In this document: positions 40,200 through 48,127 of the stretch, piece by piece
Layout of the letters: each line of letters opens with the position of its first letter
Position numbering within the stretch: position 1 is the first letter of the stretch
DNA from: CAZRWH01 sp964603905
GTDB lineage: Bacteria > Patescibacteriota > Gracilibacteria > UBA1369 > UBA12470
Direction: 5' to 3'
Assembly (NCBI GenBank): GCA_964603905.1
Contig: CAZRWH010000001.1
Location: 14,764-78,763 of the forward strand
Length of the DNA stretch: 64,000 nucleotides
Position numbers and translations under genes: made by a program
Notes under the pieces: model-generated
The model's database searches: none
Told to the model about the DNA's origin: nothing
The model's input: only the letters and a program-made list of their open reading frames with translations

Positions 40200-40748
40200 T
40201 TAGCTTGCCGCTGTTTTACCTGCTTTTCTTCTTACATATTCTCCTTGGTATCGGATTCCTTTCCCTTTGTAAGGTTCCGGTTTCTTGTATCCTCGGATGA
40301 TTGATGCAACGTGTCCTACAACCTCTTTGTCGATTCCTTTTACTGAAAGAATGTTTTTCTTGTCCTGGTCGATTTCGATTTCAATTCCTGCTGGTGGTGT
40401 GTATTCAACTGGATGAGAGAATCCTAGGTTGAGTACAAGTTTTTTACCTTGCATTTGAGCTCTGTAACCAACTCCTATGATCTCTAGTTTCTTTTCAAAC
40501 CCTTCAGATACACCTGTTACAAGGTTTTGAAGTAGAGATCTTGTAAGTCCGTGGAGACTTCTAGAGAATTTATCTTCCTCTTTTCTTGTTACGACGATTT
40601 CGTTTTCTGTTATTTCAACGTTCACTTTTTCATGTGGTGTCATCTTTAGTTCACCTTTTGATCCTTTTACTGTTATTTCACCGTTTGCGTCTTGAGTGAC
40701 AGTTACGCCATTTGGGATGTTAACGGGTTGTCTTCCTATTCGTGACAT
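40200..40748 (-). CDS. rplF: 50S ribosomal protein L6
   Basis: 182 aa, two repeated domains. MSRIGRQPVNIPNGVTV opens it, and GYRAQMQGKKLVLNLGFSHP and YKGKGIRYQGEYVRRKAGKT close it, the last being the sarcin-ricin-loop contact. Its leader has the hairpin (40788-40810) then a GTAGTT array (40755-40787). Confidence 0.97.
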   Translation of the reverse strand: MSRIGRQPVNIPNGVTVTQDANGEITVKGSKGELKMTPHEKVNVEITENEIVVTRKEEDKFSRSLHGLTRSLLQNLVTGVSEGFEKKLEIIGVGYRAQMQGKKLVLNLGFSHPVEYTPPAGIEIEIDQDKKNILSVKGIDKEVVGHVASIIRGYKKPEPYKGKGIRYQGEYVRRKAGKTAAS

Positions 40749-40754
40749 ATTTTA

Positions 40755-40787
40755 GGTAGTTAGTTGTTGTAGTGGTAGTTGTAGTAA
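40755..40787 (-). repeat. hexamer array in rplF leader
   Basis: GGTAGTT, AGTTGTT, GTAGTG, GTAGTT, GTAGTA units end six bases before the rplF start. In mRNA sense it reads TACTACAACTACCACTACAA and is G-free. Confidence 0.8.
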
Positions 40788-40810
40788 TTGTGCCCTTTGG
40801 GCAGATTATT
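40788..40810 (-). repeat. leader hairpin element, rplF copy
   Basis: TTGTGCCCTTTGGGCAGATTA. GCCC/GGGC stem around TTT, followed by the conserved RTTA. It immediately follows the rpsH stop in mRNA sense and precedes the rplF array. Confidence 0.7.
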
Positions 40811-41194
40811 TTAATAAATTTCACAGATTAGTTCTCCTCCTACTTGGTTTTTTCTAGCTTCTTTGTCGTCCATCAAACCTTTTGAAGTAGAGATGATTGC
40901 CATTCCAAGTCCGTCTAGAACTCTTGGGATATCATTTTTACCTACGTAGATTCTTTGTCCTGGCTTTGAAATCCTTTTTAGGTTTAGCGTTTCTTGTGTT
41001 TCTGGTAATGAAACTTCAAGAGATCTCCATCGTCCGTTTTTAACAACTTTGATATCTGTTACATAACCGTTTTTCTTCATTATTTTCAAGATTTCATTCT
41101 TCAGGTTCGAGTAAGGGACGTGTAGTGTCTCCTTTGAAGCCATTGAAGCGTTTCGTATTCTTGTTAGTAAATCTGCTATTGGATCTGTGTTCAT
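40811..41194 (-). CDS. rpsH: 30S ribosomal protein S8
   Basis: 127 aa. DPIADLLTRIRNASMASKETL and GLGMAIISTSKGLMDDKEARK with GGELICEIY at the end. It is a central-domain 16S binder and classic autoregulator of the spc operon; whether it regulates here is unknown. The leader holds a GAGTAAT array (41201-41233). Confidence 0.97.
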   Translation of the reverse strand: MNTDPIADLLTRIRNASMASKETLHVPYSNLKNEILKIMKKNGYVTDIKVVKNGRWRSLEVSLPETQETLNLKRISKPGQRIYVGKNDIPRVLDGLGMAIISTSKGLMDDKEARKNQVGGELICEIY

Positions 41195-41200
41195 ATTATT

Positions 41201-41233
41201 TAGTGAGTAATGAGTAGTTATTAGTGAGTAGTG
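41201..41233 (-). repeat. heptamer array in rpsH leader
   Basis: TAGTGAG, TAATGAG, TAGTTAT, TAGTGAG, TAGTG units with exact 7-base period end six bases before the rpsH ATG. They are G-free in mRNA sense. Confidence 0.8.
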
Positions 41234-41239
41234 TTTGGC

Positions 41240-41464
41240 TTACCAAGATGATTTTCTTACACCCATAATTTCTCCTTTTTGGGCTAGTTCTCGGAAACAA
41301 ATTCTACATATTCCGAATCGTCTCATATATCCTTTTGGACGTCCGCATTTTGTACATCTGTTGTATGTTCGTGTCGGCATCTTTGGTTTTCTGCCAGCTT
41401 TAACTGCTCTTGTATGAGCTTTCTTTCTCTTTAGACACTTTGTTATGAGTGATGTTTTAGCCAT
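41240..41464 (-). CDS. rpsZ: 30S ribosomal protein S14, zinc type
   Basis: 74 aa. It has the zinc ribbon CTKCGRPKGYMRRFGICRIC and the invariant FRELAQKGEIMGVRKSSW. It is about 13 residues longer than the usual 61-aa zinc form because of a basic N-terminal segment (KRKKAHTRAVKAGRKPKMPT). It lies between rplE and rpsH as usual. Confidence 0.96.
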   Translation of the reverse strand: MAKTSLITKCLKRKKAHTRAVKAGRKPKMPTRTYNRCTKCGRPKGYMRRFGICRICFRELAQKGEIMGVRKSSW

Positions 41465-41485
41465 TTGTAATTAGTTTGTAGTAAA

Positions 41486-42058
41486 TTATTTAGTTTCTGG
41501 CGCTTTTACTTCGTCTTTGAAAGGGAAGCCTAGGCCTTTTAGTAGTAGATATCCTGAGTAGTTATCTTTTGCGTTTGTTTTGACTGTGATTTGCAGTCCG
41601 TGTGGTCTGTCTAGGTTCTCAGGTTTGATTTCTGGAAAGATGCTACAATCTTTGATTCCTAGTGAGAAGTTCCCATTCCCGTCGAATCCTTTGACTGTGA
41701 TACCTCGGAAGTCTCTTGTTCTTGGTAGTACTACGTTTACTAGTTTGTTAACGAAGTCGTACATCTTCTTTTCTCTTAGAGTTACAGTGATTCCTACTGG
41801 CATTCCTGCTCTTAGTTTGAAGTTAGATATCGCTTTTTTAGCATTTTTTACTACAGGTTTTTGACCTGTGATAGCTGCGATGTTCTCAATAATTGGAGAG
41901 AAGTCTTTACCTCCTGACTTGATATAAGTTCCAATACCAACGTTTAGCTGTACTTTCTCTAGCTTTGGTGTGGCCATTGGAGTTACTCCAAGTTCTTTCA
42001 TTAGTGATGCACTAATCTTTTTTTCGTAATCTTCTTGTAGAGTTGATTTAGTGGACAT
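41486..42058 (-). CDS. rplE: 50S ribosomal protein L5
   Basis: 190 aa. PKLEKVQLNVGIG, ITGQKPVVKNAKKAISNFKLR, GMPVGITVTLR and RTRDFRGI are diagnostic. It binds 5S rRNA and contacts P-site tRNA. The leader has a TTTTAGAA array directly at the start codon. Confidence 0.97.
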   Translation of the reverse strand: MSTKSTLQEDYEKKISASLMKELGVTPMATPKLEKVQLNVGIGTYIKSGGKDFSPIIENIAAITGQKPVVKNAKKAISNFKLRAGMPVGITVTLREKKMYDFVNKLVNVVLPRTRDFRGITVKGFDGNGNFSLGIKDCSIFPEIKPENLDRPHGLQITVKTNAKDNYSGYLLLKGLGFPFKDEVKAPETK

Positions 42059-42059
42059 A

Positions 42060-42083
42060 TTAGAATTTTAGAATTTTAGTTGT
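42060..42083 (-). repeat. octamer array in rplE leader (TTTTAGAA)
   Basis: TTAGAATT, TTAGAATT, TTAGTTG with 8-base period, two bases from the rplE ATG. In mRNA sense AATTCTAA, G-free. The same word precedes rplB (46231-46256). Confidence 0.75.
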
Positions 42084-42092
42084 TTAGATTGC

Positions 42093-42434
42093 TTATTTCT
42101 TCTTCTTAGATTTTGCTTCTACTGGTTGGTCTAGAGTAGTGTTGCATTTCTTACACATTCTTCGTTTTTTCTTGTCGTCTCCGATTTCGTATCCAACTCT
42201 TGTTGCCTTTTTACAGTGTGGGCATACTACTTTTGCGTTGGATGCATCGATTGGTGCTTCGAAGTGGATAATATCTCCAGCTCGAGTTGTTGTTTTCTTG
42301 ATGTGTTTTTTCTTAACATTTACTTTCTCGACTACAACAGCGTTTCTTTTTTTCATAACACGCATTACTTTTCCGGTTTTACCAGAATCTTTGCCTTGTA
42401 TGATTACTACGTTGTCACCTGTTTTAATTTTCAT
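42093..42434 (-). CDS. rplX: 50S ribosomal protein L24
   Basis: 113 aa. KOW motif KTGDNVVIIQGKDSGKTGKV, then VEKVNVKKKHIKK, and a C-terminal four-cysteine ribbon (CPHC, CKKC). It initiates 50S assembly at the 23S 5' end. The KKK tail ends the protein. Confidence 0.97.
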   Translation of the reverse strand: MKIKTGDNVVIIQGKDSGKTGKVMRVMKKRNAVVVEKVNVKKKHIKKTTTRAGDIIHFEAPIDASNAKVVCPHCKKATRVGYEIGDDKKKRRMCKKCNTTLDQPVEAKSKKKK

Positions 42435-42455
42435 TATATGAGATAGTTAGTTGGT

Positions 42456-42824
42456 TTATAGTACGTCTGGTGCTAGAGAGATGATCTTTTGGAATCCTTT
42501 TTCTCTTAGCTCTCTTGCAACTGGCCCGAATACACGTGTTCCTTTTGGCTGGTTCTCTTTGTTGATGATTACTACTGCGTTGTTGTCGAATCGGATTGAT
42601 GATCCGTCTTTTCTTCCTTGTGCTTTTCTTGTTCTTACAATAACCGCTCTCTCGATAGCTTTTTTCTTAACAACACCTTTAGGAGTTGCTTTTTTTACTG
42701 CTACTACGATTACGTCTCCTATACCTGCGTATCTTCTTTTAGATCCTCCTAGGACCTTGATACACATGACCTCTTTGGCCCCGGTGTTGTCGGCTACTTG
42801 TAGTAATGTTTGTGCTTGAATCAT
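42456..42824 (-). CDS. rplN: 50S ribosomal protein L14
   Basis: 122 aa, standard length. MIQAQTLLQVADNTGAKEVMC, GDVIVVAVKKATPKGVVKKK and FGPVARELREKGFQKIISLAPDVL are hallmark blocks. It lies at the subunit interface. The leader has a GTAGATT-type array at 42830-42860. Confidence 0.98.
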   Translation of the reverse strand: MIQAQTLLQVADNTGAKEVMCIKVLGGSKRRYAGIGDVIVVAVKKATPKGVVKKKAIERAVIVRTRKAQGRKDGSSIRFDNNAVVIINKENQPKGTRVFGPVARELREKGFQKIISLAPDVL

Positions 42825-42829
42825 TTTAT

Positions 42830-42860
42830 TAAAGTGTAGATTTTAAAGTGTAGATTGTAG
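42830..42860 (-). repeat. long-period array in rplN leader
   Basis: TTAAAGTGTAGATT, TTAAAGTGTAGATT, GTAGG: two 14-base units (2 x 7) end five bases before the rplN start. They are G-free in mRNA sense. Confidence 0.7.
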
Positions 42861-42869
42861 GAAATTGTT

Positions 42870-43115
42870 TTATTCAGTCTCTGTTACTCCTTCTGGCTTA
42901 ACGACTGTCCATCTTTTTAGCTTTGAAAGAGGTTTTGTCTCGTAGATAGTTACAGTGTCTCCTTCTTGGATTGTGTTGCCTGGGTCGTGTGCGTAGAATT
43001 TTTTCGTAGTTCTATATTTTTTCTTGTACTTAGGGTGTGATTTGTATGTATGTACAGTCACGACGACCGTGTCTTTCATTTTGTTACTTGTGACTGTTCC
43101 TGTTTTAGTTCTCAT
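42870..43115 (-). CDS. rpsQ: 30S ribosomal protein S17
   Basis: 81 aa. TGTVTSNKMKDTVVVTVHTYKSHPKY, FYAHDPGNTIQEGDTVTIYETKPLSKLKRWTVV is the standard OB fold cut short of any extension. Its leader carries one of the longest GAGTAGT/GAGTAAT arrays (43121-43152). Confidence 0.96.
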   Translation of the reverse strand: MRTKTGTVTSNKMKDTVVVTVHTYKSHPKYKKKYRTTKKFYAHDPGNTIQEGDTVTIYETKPLSKLKRWTVVKPEGVTETE

Positions 43116-43120
43116 AGAAT

Positions 43121-43152
43121 TAGTGAGTAGTGAGTAATGAGTAATGAGTAGT
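43121..43152 (-). repeat. heptamer array in rpsQ leader
   Basis: TAGTGAG, TAGTGAG, TAATGAG, TAATGAG, TAGT with exact 7-base period ends six bases before the rpsQ ATG and begins at the rpmC stop. It is G-free in mRNA sense. Confidence 0.85.
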
Positions 43153-43362
43153 TTATGATTCTTGTGGTTCTGCGCTTGCTAGCTCTCTTTTGATCGTTAG
43201 GATTTGTGCGCAGTATCTTTTTAGTTCCTTTGCCATGTGCGATTTCCGGTCTTTACCTGTTTTTAGCACGATTTCTGCTTTTGTAAGGTTGATTCGTGCT
43301 TTTTTAAGCTCTTTGTCTAGGTCTTCAGCTTTGAGTTTTCGTAGTTCTTTTATTGAAAGCAT
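43153..43362 (-). CDS. rpmC: 50S ribosomal protein L29
   Basis: 69 aa two-helix protein. LSIKELRKLKAEDLDKELKKA and KDRKSHMAKELKRYCAQILTIKRE. It lies near the exit tunnel, a docking site for trigger factor and SRP. It sits between rplP and rpsQ as expected. Confidence 0.95.
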   Translation of the reverse strand: MLSIKELRKLKAEDLDKELKKARINLTKAEIVLKTGKDRKSHMAKELKRYCAQILTIKRELASAEPQES

Positions 43363-43383
43363 GTTGTTCTACTTGTTAGTGTG

Positions 43384-43806
43384 TTAGTTAAGTTCTGTTG
43401 CTGTCAGGAATTTAGTTTTGACAGGCAGTTTGTGTGATGCCAGCCTCATAGCTTCTCTTGCAATATCTTCTTCAACTCCTTCCATCTCGAATAGTACAGT
43501 TCCTGGTTTTACTAGTGCTACGTACTTCTCAACGTTACCTTTACCACTTCCCATAGGTACCTCAGCAGCTTTTTGAGTGACAGGTTTGTGAGGGAAAACT
43601 CTGATCCAGATTTTTCCACCCCTCTTGATGTATCTTGTCATTGCTCGTCTGGCAGCCTCGATTTGTCTTGAAGTGATTTCTCCAGTTGTTTGTGCTTTGA
43701 TTGCGTAAGATCCAAATGCGATTCTGTGGCCTTTTTGAGCTACGCCTTTGAAAGCTCCTCTTAGCCGATGACTTTTTCTATATTTTTGCTTCTTTGGTAG
43801 TAACAT
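43384..43806 (-). CDS. rplP: 50S ribosomal protein L16
   Basis: 140 aa. MLLPKKQKYRKSHRLRGAFKG, RQIEAARRAMTRYIKRGGKIWIRVFPHKPVT and EVPMGSGKGNVEKYVA are diagnostic. It supports the A-site tRNA region of the 50S. Confidence 0.98.
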   Translation of the reverse strand: MLLPKKQKYRKSHRLRGAFKGVAQKGHRIAFGSYAIKAQTTGEITSRQIEAARRAMTRYIKRGGKIWIRVFPHKPVTQKAAEVPMGSGKGNVEKYVALVKPGTVLFEMEGVEEDIAREAMRLASHKLPVKTKFLTATELN

Positions 43807-43834
43807 TGTTTTTAACTTGTTATGTAGTTAGTGA

Positions 43835-44581
43835 CTAAGCCGCTTTTTTTGCAGCAGGTTTTCTTTTTGGTGCTGTTTTCTTAGCCTCTTTAGGCTCTTC
43901 TTTTTTCTCAGCTAGTGGTTTTGAGAATGGATTAACTGTTGTGCTTAGGTTCTTTTTGAACACATCACCTTTATAAATCCAAACTTTGATTCCAATTACT
44001 CCGTAAGTTGTGTTTGCTCTTGATGTTGCGTAGTCGATATCTGCACGGAATGTATGTAGAGGGATTTTCCCTTGTGTGAAGAACTCACTTCTTGAGATCT
44101 CTACTCCGTTTAGACGTCCTCCAGCTTGTACTTTGATACCTTTTGCACCTGACTCCATAGCTTTTTGTACTGCCATTTTTGCCGCTCTTCTGTAAGAAAT
44201 TCTTCTTTCGATTTGTTTCGCTACAGAATCTGCAACAAGTTGTGCGTCTAGGTCAGGTTTTTGAATCTCTGTTACATTGATGTGGAACCTGTTTCCAAAT
44301 TTCTTTTCTAGCTCTGTCCTGAATCCGTCGATTGACTCTCCTTGTCGTCCGATAATAACACCCGGTTTAGAACTGTGGATGTTGATAGTTGTCTCGTTCG
44401 CGCTTCTTAGGATTTGGATTGTTGATACTCCGCAATCTTTTAGCTTGTCTTGTACGTATTTTTTAAGCTTAAGATCTTGGTGGAAAGTAGCAGTGTACTG
44501 TTTTTTTCCTGTGTACCAACTAGAATCCCATTGCTTGATGATTCCTATTCTCTGGATTTTTGGATTAACTTTTTGTCCCAT
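43835..44581 (-). CDS. rpsC: 30S ribosomal protein S3
   Basis: 248 aa. MGQKVNPKIQRIGI, the KH domain loop PGVIIGRQGESIDGFR and the C-terminal domain (GAKGIKVQAGGRLNGVEISR). A Lys/Ala-rich tail (EEPKEAKKTAPKRKPAAKKA) ends it. The mRNA entry tunnel helicase role is shared with S4 and S5. The leader has a GTAGTT array (44586-44625). Confidence 0.97.
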   Translation of the reverse strand: MGQKVNPKIQRIGIIKQWDSSWYTGKKQYTATFHQDLKLKKYVQDKLKDCGVSTIQILRSANETTINIHSSKPGVIIGRQGESIDGFRTELEKKFGNRFHINVTEIQKPDLDAQLVADSVAKQIERRISYRRAAKMAVQKAMESGAKGIKVQAGGRLNGVEISRSEFFTQGKIPLHTFRADIDYATSRANTTYGVIGIKVWIYKGDVFKKNLSTTVNPFSKPLAEKKEEPKEAKKTAPKRKPAAKKAA

Positions 44582-44585
44582 ATTA

Positions 44586-44625
44586 GGTAGTTGTAGTTAT
44601 AGTTATAGTAGTAGTTGTAGTATTG
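44586..44625 (-). repeat. hexamer array in rpsC leader
   Basis: GGTAGTT, GTAGTT, ATAGTT, ATAGTA, GTAGTT, GTAGTA units end four bases before the rpsC start. They are G-free in mRNA sense. Confidence 0.8.
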
Positions 44626-44631
44626 TAACTA

Positions 44632-45051
44632 TTATTTTTTAGTAGTTGCCTTCTTAGTTGGGCTTTTCTCTTCCTTTGCTTCTTCTTTTTTCTCAGCCTT
44701 TGGCGCTTGTTTCTTCTCTTCTTGCTCTTTTACGTCGACTTTTACTGTGATGTGAGAGTTTCTTTTTCTGATTGGGTGCATTCTTCCTCTTGAACAAGAT
44801 GTACTTCTTTTGTAAGTGATTCCCTCGGTGACAATGATTTCTTTGATGTAAAGATTGTCTAGAGCTTGTTTGAAGTTTGTCTCTGCGTTTGATGCTGCTG
44901 ATTTGACCACTTTGTAAAGTATTTGTGCTCCTTTCTTAGGAGTGAACTTTAGTATGTCTAGAGCATCTTGAACGTCTTTTCCACGCACCAATCCAGCTAC
45001 TAAGTTAGCTTTTTTTGGTGATATCCGTGTTTGTCGTAGTACTGCTTTCAT
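44632..45051 (-). CDS. rplV: 50S ribosomal protein L22
   Basis: 139 aa. RQTRISPKKANLVAGLVRGK, LKFTPKKGAQILYKVVKSAASNAE and the tunnel hairpin tip (TYKRSTSCSRGRMHPIRKRNS). A Lys/Glu-rich tail of about 25 residues follows. The exit-tunnel beta-hairpin appears complete. The leader has a GAGTAAT array (45057-45079). Confidence 0.96.
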   Translation of the reverse strand: MKAVLRQTRISPKKANLVAGLVRGKDVQDALDILKFTPKKGAQILYKVVKSAASNAETNFKQALDNLYIKEIIVTEGITYKRSTSCSRGRMHPIRKRNSHITVKVDVKEQEEKKQAPKAEKKEEAKEEKSPTKKATTKK

Positions 45052-45056
45052 TATTT

Positions 45057-45079
45057 AGTTAATAGTGAGTAATGAGTAA
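45057..45079 (-). repeat. heptamer array in rplV leader
   Basis: AGTTAAT, AGTGAGT, AATGAGT, AAG units end five bases before the rplV ATG. They are G-free in mRNA sense. Confidence 0.7.
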
Positions 45080-45081
45080 GT

Positions 45082-45345
45082 TTATTTCTTGCCGGCGTGG
45101 CTTTTGAATTTTCTAGTGAAAGAGAATTCTCCTAGCTTATGTCCGACCATGTTCTCTGATACAAAGACAGGTACGTGCTCTTTTCCGTTGTGGACAGCAA
45201 ATGTGTGTCCTACGAAGTCAGGAGCGATTACTGACGACCTTGCCCATGTTTTGATGACCTGTTTACTTCCTGATGCGTTCATCTTCTCAACCTTTTTCAT
45301 CAGTTTTGGATCTATAAATGGTCCTTTTTTTGAACTTCTTGACAT
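45082..45345 (-). CDS. rpsS: 30S ribosomal protein S19
   Basis: 87 aa. SRSSKKGPFIDPKLMKKVEKM, KTWARSSVIAPDFVGHTFAVHNGKEHVPVFVSENMVGHKLGEF is canonical. It forms the head of the 30S with S13. It lies between rplB and rplV. Confidence 0.97.
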   Translation of the reverse strand: MSRSSKKGPFIDPKLMKKVEKMNASGSKQVIKTWARSSVIAPDFVGHTFAVHNGKEHVPVFVSENMVGHKLGEFSFTRKFKSHAGKK

Positions 45346-45368
45346 ATTTCTTTAGCTTATTAGTTGAT

Positions 45369-46220
45369 TTATTTAGAGATTACGTCACGACCTTTTCTAT
45401 CTTTTACCCTCCATCTGTTGGTCGTTTTTCTTTTTCTTGTTTTGAATCCTAGAGCAGGTAGTCCCCATGGAGTTTTTGGGTGCTTCATACCAATTGAAGC
45501 TCCACCTTCTCCACCACCATGTGGGTGATCACAAGGGTTCATAGCTTTACCTCTTACTTGAGGTCTTTTACCCATCCATCTTTTTCTTCCAGCTTTACCA
45601 ATTTTTAGGTTGCTGTGCTCTGAATTACTTACTTGTCCTATTGTTGCGTAGCATGCTTTTGGAACGTATCGAACCTCTTTTGAAGGTAGTTCTACTTGTG
45701 CGTATTTACCTTCTAGAGAGACAACTTTTCCGCTTGATCCAGCAGTTCTACACATTTGTCCTCCTTTTTTCTCAAACATTTCTACGTTGTAAATTGAGAA
45801 TCCAGGTGGGATGTTTTTAAGTTGTAGTCTGTTTCCAACTTTTGCTTTTGTTCGCTCTGCACAGATTATCGTGTCTCCTTCTTGGATTTTACCTGGAGCG
45901 ATGTGGTATCTCTTGTCACCATCTTTGTATGTTACCAACATGATGTAACATGTTCTGTTTGGATCATACTCGATTGAAGTAACTTTACCTTCGATGTTCA
46001 GCTTAGCTGTTCGGTCGAAATCGATAACTCTGTATTTTCTCTTGTGGCCTCCACCTCTGTGTCTGACCGTAAGTTTACCTTGTGAATTTCTTCCAGCGTT
46101 TTCCTTTTTCGCTCGTAGAAGTCTCTTCTCAGGTTTTTTACCTTTTGTTAGTTCTTCAAAGGTATATTTACTGTAGTTTCTTCTAGCGTTTGATACTGGT
46201 TTTACTTTTTTAACTGCCAT
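45369..46220 (-). CDS. rplB: 50S ribosomal protein L2
   Basis: 283 aa, slightly longer than usual. GRNSQGKLTVRHRGGGHKRKYR and the peptidyl-transferase-proximal loop MNPCDHPHGGGEGG (Cys where most have Val). The C-terminus has TPWGLPALGFKTRKRK. The leader has the TTTTAGAA array at 46231-46256. Confidence 0.98.
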   Translation of the reverse strand: MAVKKVKPVSNARRNYSKYTFEELTKGKKPEKRLLRAKKENAGRNSQGKLTVRHRGGGHKRKYRVIDFDRTAKLNIEGKVTSIEYDPNRTCYIMLVTYKDGDKRYHIAPGKIQEGDTIICAERTKAKVGNRLQLKNIPPGFSIYNVEMFEKKGGQMCRTAGSSGKVVSLEGKYAQVELPSKEVRYVPKACYATIGQVSNSEHSNLKIGKAGRKRWMGKRPQVRGKAMNPCDHPHGGGEGGASIGMKHPKTPWGLPALGFKTRKRKTTNRWRVKDRKGRDVISK

Positions 46221-46230
46221 TTATGTAGAG

Positions 46231-46256
46231 TTTTAGAATTTTAGAATTTTAGAATC
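46231..46256 (-). repeat. octamer array in rplB leader (TTTTAGAA)
   Basis: Three perfect TTTTAGAA units then TC, ten bases from the rplB ATG. In mRNA sense TTCTAAAA, with no G. Confidence 0.8.
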
Positions 46257-46257
46257 T

Positions 46258-46557
46258 CTATTTAACCTCTTTGATCTTGTTGAAGTCGAATTTTTGTCCT
46301 GGTTTAAGAGTGATTACGACTTTTTTGCTAACTGGTCGTTTAACGATTGGTCGTCGTCCTTTTCCTAGACGTGTTTTGCTAGGAGTCTTGATTGTATTCA
46401 CAGACACGACTTCTACTCCGTAAAGAGTTCGGAAAGCGTTCTTGATGTCGATCTTTGTTGCTTTTGAGTGAACAACAAATGTGTGTTTATTTAGTTGCTC
46501 TGTTAGCGAACTTTTCTCTGTGATTACCGGTCTTTTGATTACTTTTGAAAAATCCAT
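46258..46557 (-). CDS. rplW: 50S ribosomal protein L23
   Basis: 99 aa. VIKRPVITEKSSLTEQLNKHTFVVHSKATKIDIKNAF and GRRPIVKRPVSKKVVITLKPGQ. It lies at the tunnel exit, a chaperone docking site. A short GTAGTGAGAAGTTAG stretch (46561-46578) precedes the start. Confidence 0.96.
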   Translation of the reverse strand: MDFSKVIKRPVITEKSSLTEQLNKHTFVVHSKATKIDIKNAFRTLYGVEVVSVNTIKTPSKTRLGKGRRPIVKRPVSKKVVITLKPGQKFDFNKIKEVK

Positions 46558-46578
46558 AATTTAGTAAGTAGTGAGAAG

Positions 46579-47238
46579 TTAGTTTTCTTCTGCTGGTGTA
46601 GCAGTAGCTTTTTTCAGAAATGTGTCTTCAAGTGCGCTGAAAGCGTCTCCTACAAACAAAACACTTCGATATCGAAGTACTTTTTCTGTGTTTAGGTTCC
46701 TTGCTGAAACAGTTTCTGTGTATTGAATATTTTTTGCAGCTCTTGAAACATCTCCGTTGTCTTCTTTTGTGACGATCAAGAAAGTTTTATCTAGAGGAAG
46801 TTTCCCTAGCATTTCTTGCATTGATTTTGTCTTTGCCCCTTTGTCGTAACTGTCTACTGCTAGAATCTTCCCGTCTTTTGCCTTAAGTGAAAGCGCTGAG
46901 AACAAAGCTGCTCTGCGTTGTTTCTTAGGCATGTTCTTAGAGAAGTTACGAGTGTTCCTAGGTCCGAAAACTACACAACCACCTTTGTGGTGTACGTTTG
47001 TTCTAGAACCTTGTCTTGCTCGTCCTGTTCCTTTTTGTCGGAAAGGTTTAGCTGTTGTAGACTTGATTTCCCCTCGAATTTTAGTGTGAGCTATAGGATG
47101 TCTTCGGTTGGCTTGAATCATTACTACTGCTTGATGCATTAGGTCTTCATTGATCTTTGCCTCAAAGATATCTTTATTCAGAGTAATATCTCCTTTTTCT
47201 GCTCCATTCTGACTGTATAGTTTTACTTTTGTTGCCAT
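46579..47238 (-). CDS. rplD: 50S ribosomal protein L4
   Basis: 219 aa. The long tunnel loop GEIKSTTAKPFRQKGTGRARQG and the conserved VFGP-N-RNFSKNMPKKQRRAAL. It contributes to the tunnel constriction. In E. coli L4 regulates the S10 operon; whether it does here is unknown. Two bases separate it from rplC. Confidence 0.97.
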   Translation of the reverse strand: MATKVKLYSQNGAEKGDITLNKDIFEAKINEDLMHQAVVMIQANRRHPIAHTKIRGEIKSTTAKPFRQKGTGRARQGSRTNVHHKGGCVVFGPRNTRNFSKNMPKKQRRAALFSALSLKAKDGKILAVDSYDKGAKTKSMQEMLGKLPLDKTFLIVTKEDNGDVSRAAKNIQYTETVSARNLNTEKVLRYRSVLFVGDAFSALEDTFLKKATATPAEEN

Positions 47239-47240
47239 GA

Positions 47241-47825
47241 TTATGAGTTTTTCCTTATGATTACTAGATTGTTTTTCCCGCCTGGGACAGGTCCTTTGAT
47301 ACCGATGAGGTTTTTCTCAGCGTTTACGTATGCGATCTTAGCGCTTCGTAGTGTAACTGCTGCGTTACCCATTCTTCCCGCCATCTTCTTACCTTTGTGT
47401 ACTCTTCCAGGTTTCGCACAGGCTCCGATAGATCCTGGTTCTCTTTTGTGGTGTGAACCGTGAGTCATTGGACCTCTGCTGAAGTTGTGTCTCTTGATTG
47501 TACCTTGAGTACCTTTACCTCTTGAAGTTCCAGTCACTTTTACAGTGTCATCTTCTTCAAAAAGATCTACCTTTACTGCATCCCCTGTATTGAGGGCGTC
47601 GTCCTCGCTTACGCGGAACTCCTTAAGGTAGTGATATTTTTTAGTCTTCGTAGGTCTTTTCATTTTTCCAAGACCTAGAACTACCGCCGGATATCCATCT
47701 TTCTCAACCGTTTTGACTTGAACCACTTCGTTAGGTTCGCATTCAATGATTGTAAGAGGGATCACGCGACCATCGTCTTTAATCAGACGTGTCATGCCGA
47801 TTTTCTTGCCTAATATTCCAGGCAT
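47241..47825 (-). CDS. rplC: 50S ribosomal protein L3
   Basis: 194 aa. MPGILGKKIGMTRLI, GTSRGKGTQGTIKRHNFSRGPMTHGSHHKREPGSIG and GRVHKGKKMAGRMGN are diagnostic; the central loop reaches the peptidyl transferase centre. It is separated from rpsJ by an unusually long 358-base structured spacer with its own promoter candidate. Confidence 0.97.
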   Translation of the reverse strand: MPGILGKKIGMTRLIKDDGRVIPLTIIECEPNEVVQVKTVEKDGYPAVVLGLGKMKRPTKTKKYHYLKEFRVSEDDALNTGDAVKVDLFEEDDTVKVTGTSRGKGTQGTIKRHNFSRGPMTHGSHHKREPGSIGACAKPGRVHKGKKMAGRMGNAAVTLRSAKIAYVNAEKNLIGIKGPVPGGKNNLVIIRKNS

Positions 47826-47941
47826 AATAGTGATAGGTTAGTAGCTATTAATATTTATCCTTAGCTAGCAGGGGATAGGTCTTAATTCCTTCGAGAGGAG
47901 CCGCTCCCTGTTCTAACGTACAGATTTTAATGTGCGACGGC

Positions 47942-47970
47942 AGTCTATAGATTAGATTGCCCTTCGTCAA
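47942..47970 (-). promoter_or_regulatory. candidate rplC promoter TTGACG-17-TAGACT
   Basis: Minus-strand TTGACG (47965-47970) and TAGACT (47942-47947), 17-base spacing, lie in the rpsJ-rplC spacer. The following ~115 nt leader contains GGAGCGGCTCC and a CAGGG...CCCTG pairing before the rplC ATG. Confidence 0.5.
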
Positions 47971-48005
47971 GCCAATTTTAAAGAAATTATATAAATTAGC
48001 GAGCT

Positions 48006-48127
48006 GTTAACTTGGCCTGCTTTCTAGCAGAGCTAGAAACTCTGCCAAGTTAACCTGTTAGGCTTGTTCTTCGATAGCCCTTATAACTCGCCGTACCATT
48101 AGTACGTCTCGTCATAAAGAGGCTATC
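48006..48127 (-). ncRNA. structured RNA region between rpsJ and rplC
   Basis: In mRNA order there are two strong stem-loops. The first has outer stem GATAGCC/GGCTATC (48121-48127 with 48073-48079) enclosing CGTAC-TAATG-GTACG. The second has a perfect 11-bp stem GTTAACTTGGC/GCCAAGTTAAC (48044-48054 with 48006-48016) enclosing a second perfect stem TTTCTAG/CTAGAAA. No ORF of note and no tRNA features are seen. It could be an RNA processing site, an attenuator or a ribosomal-protein-binding leader. Confidence 0.5.
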
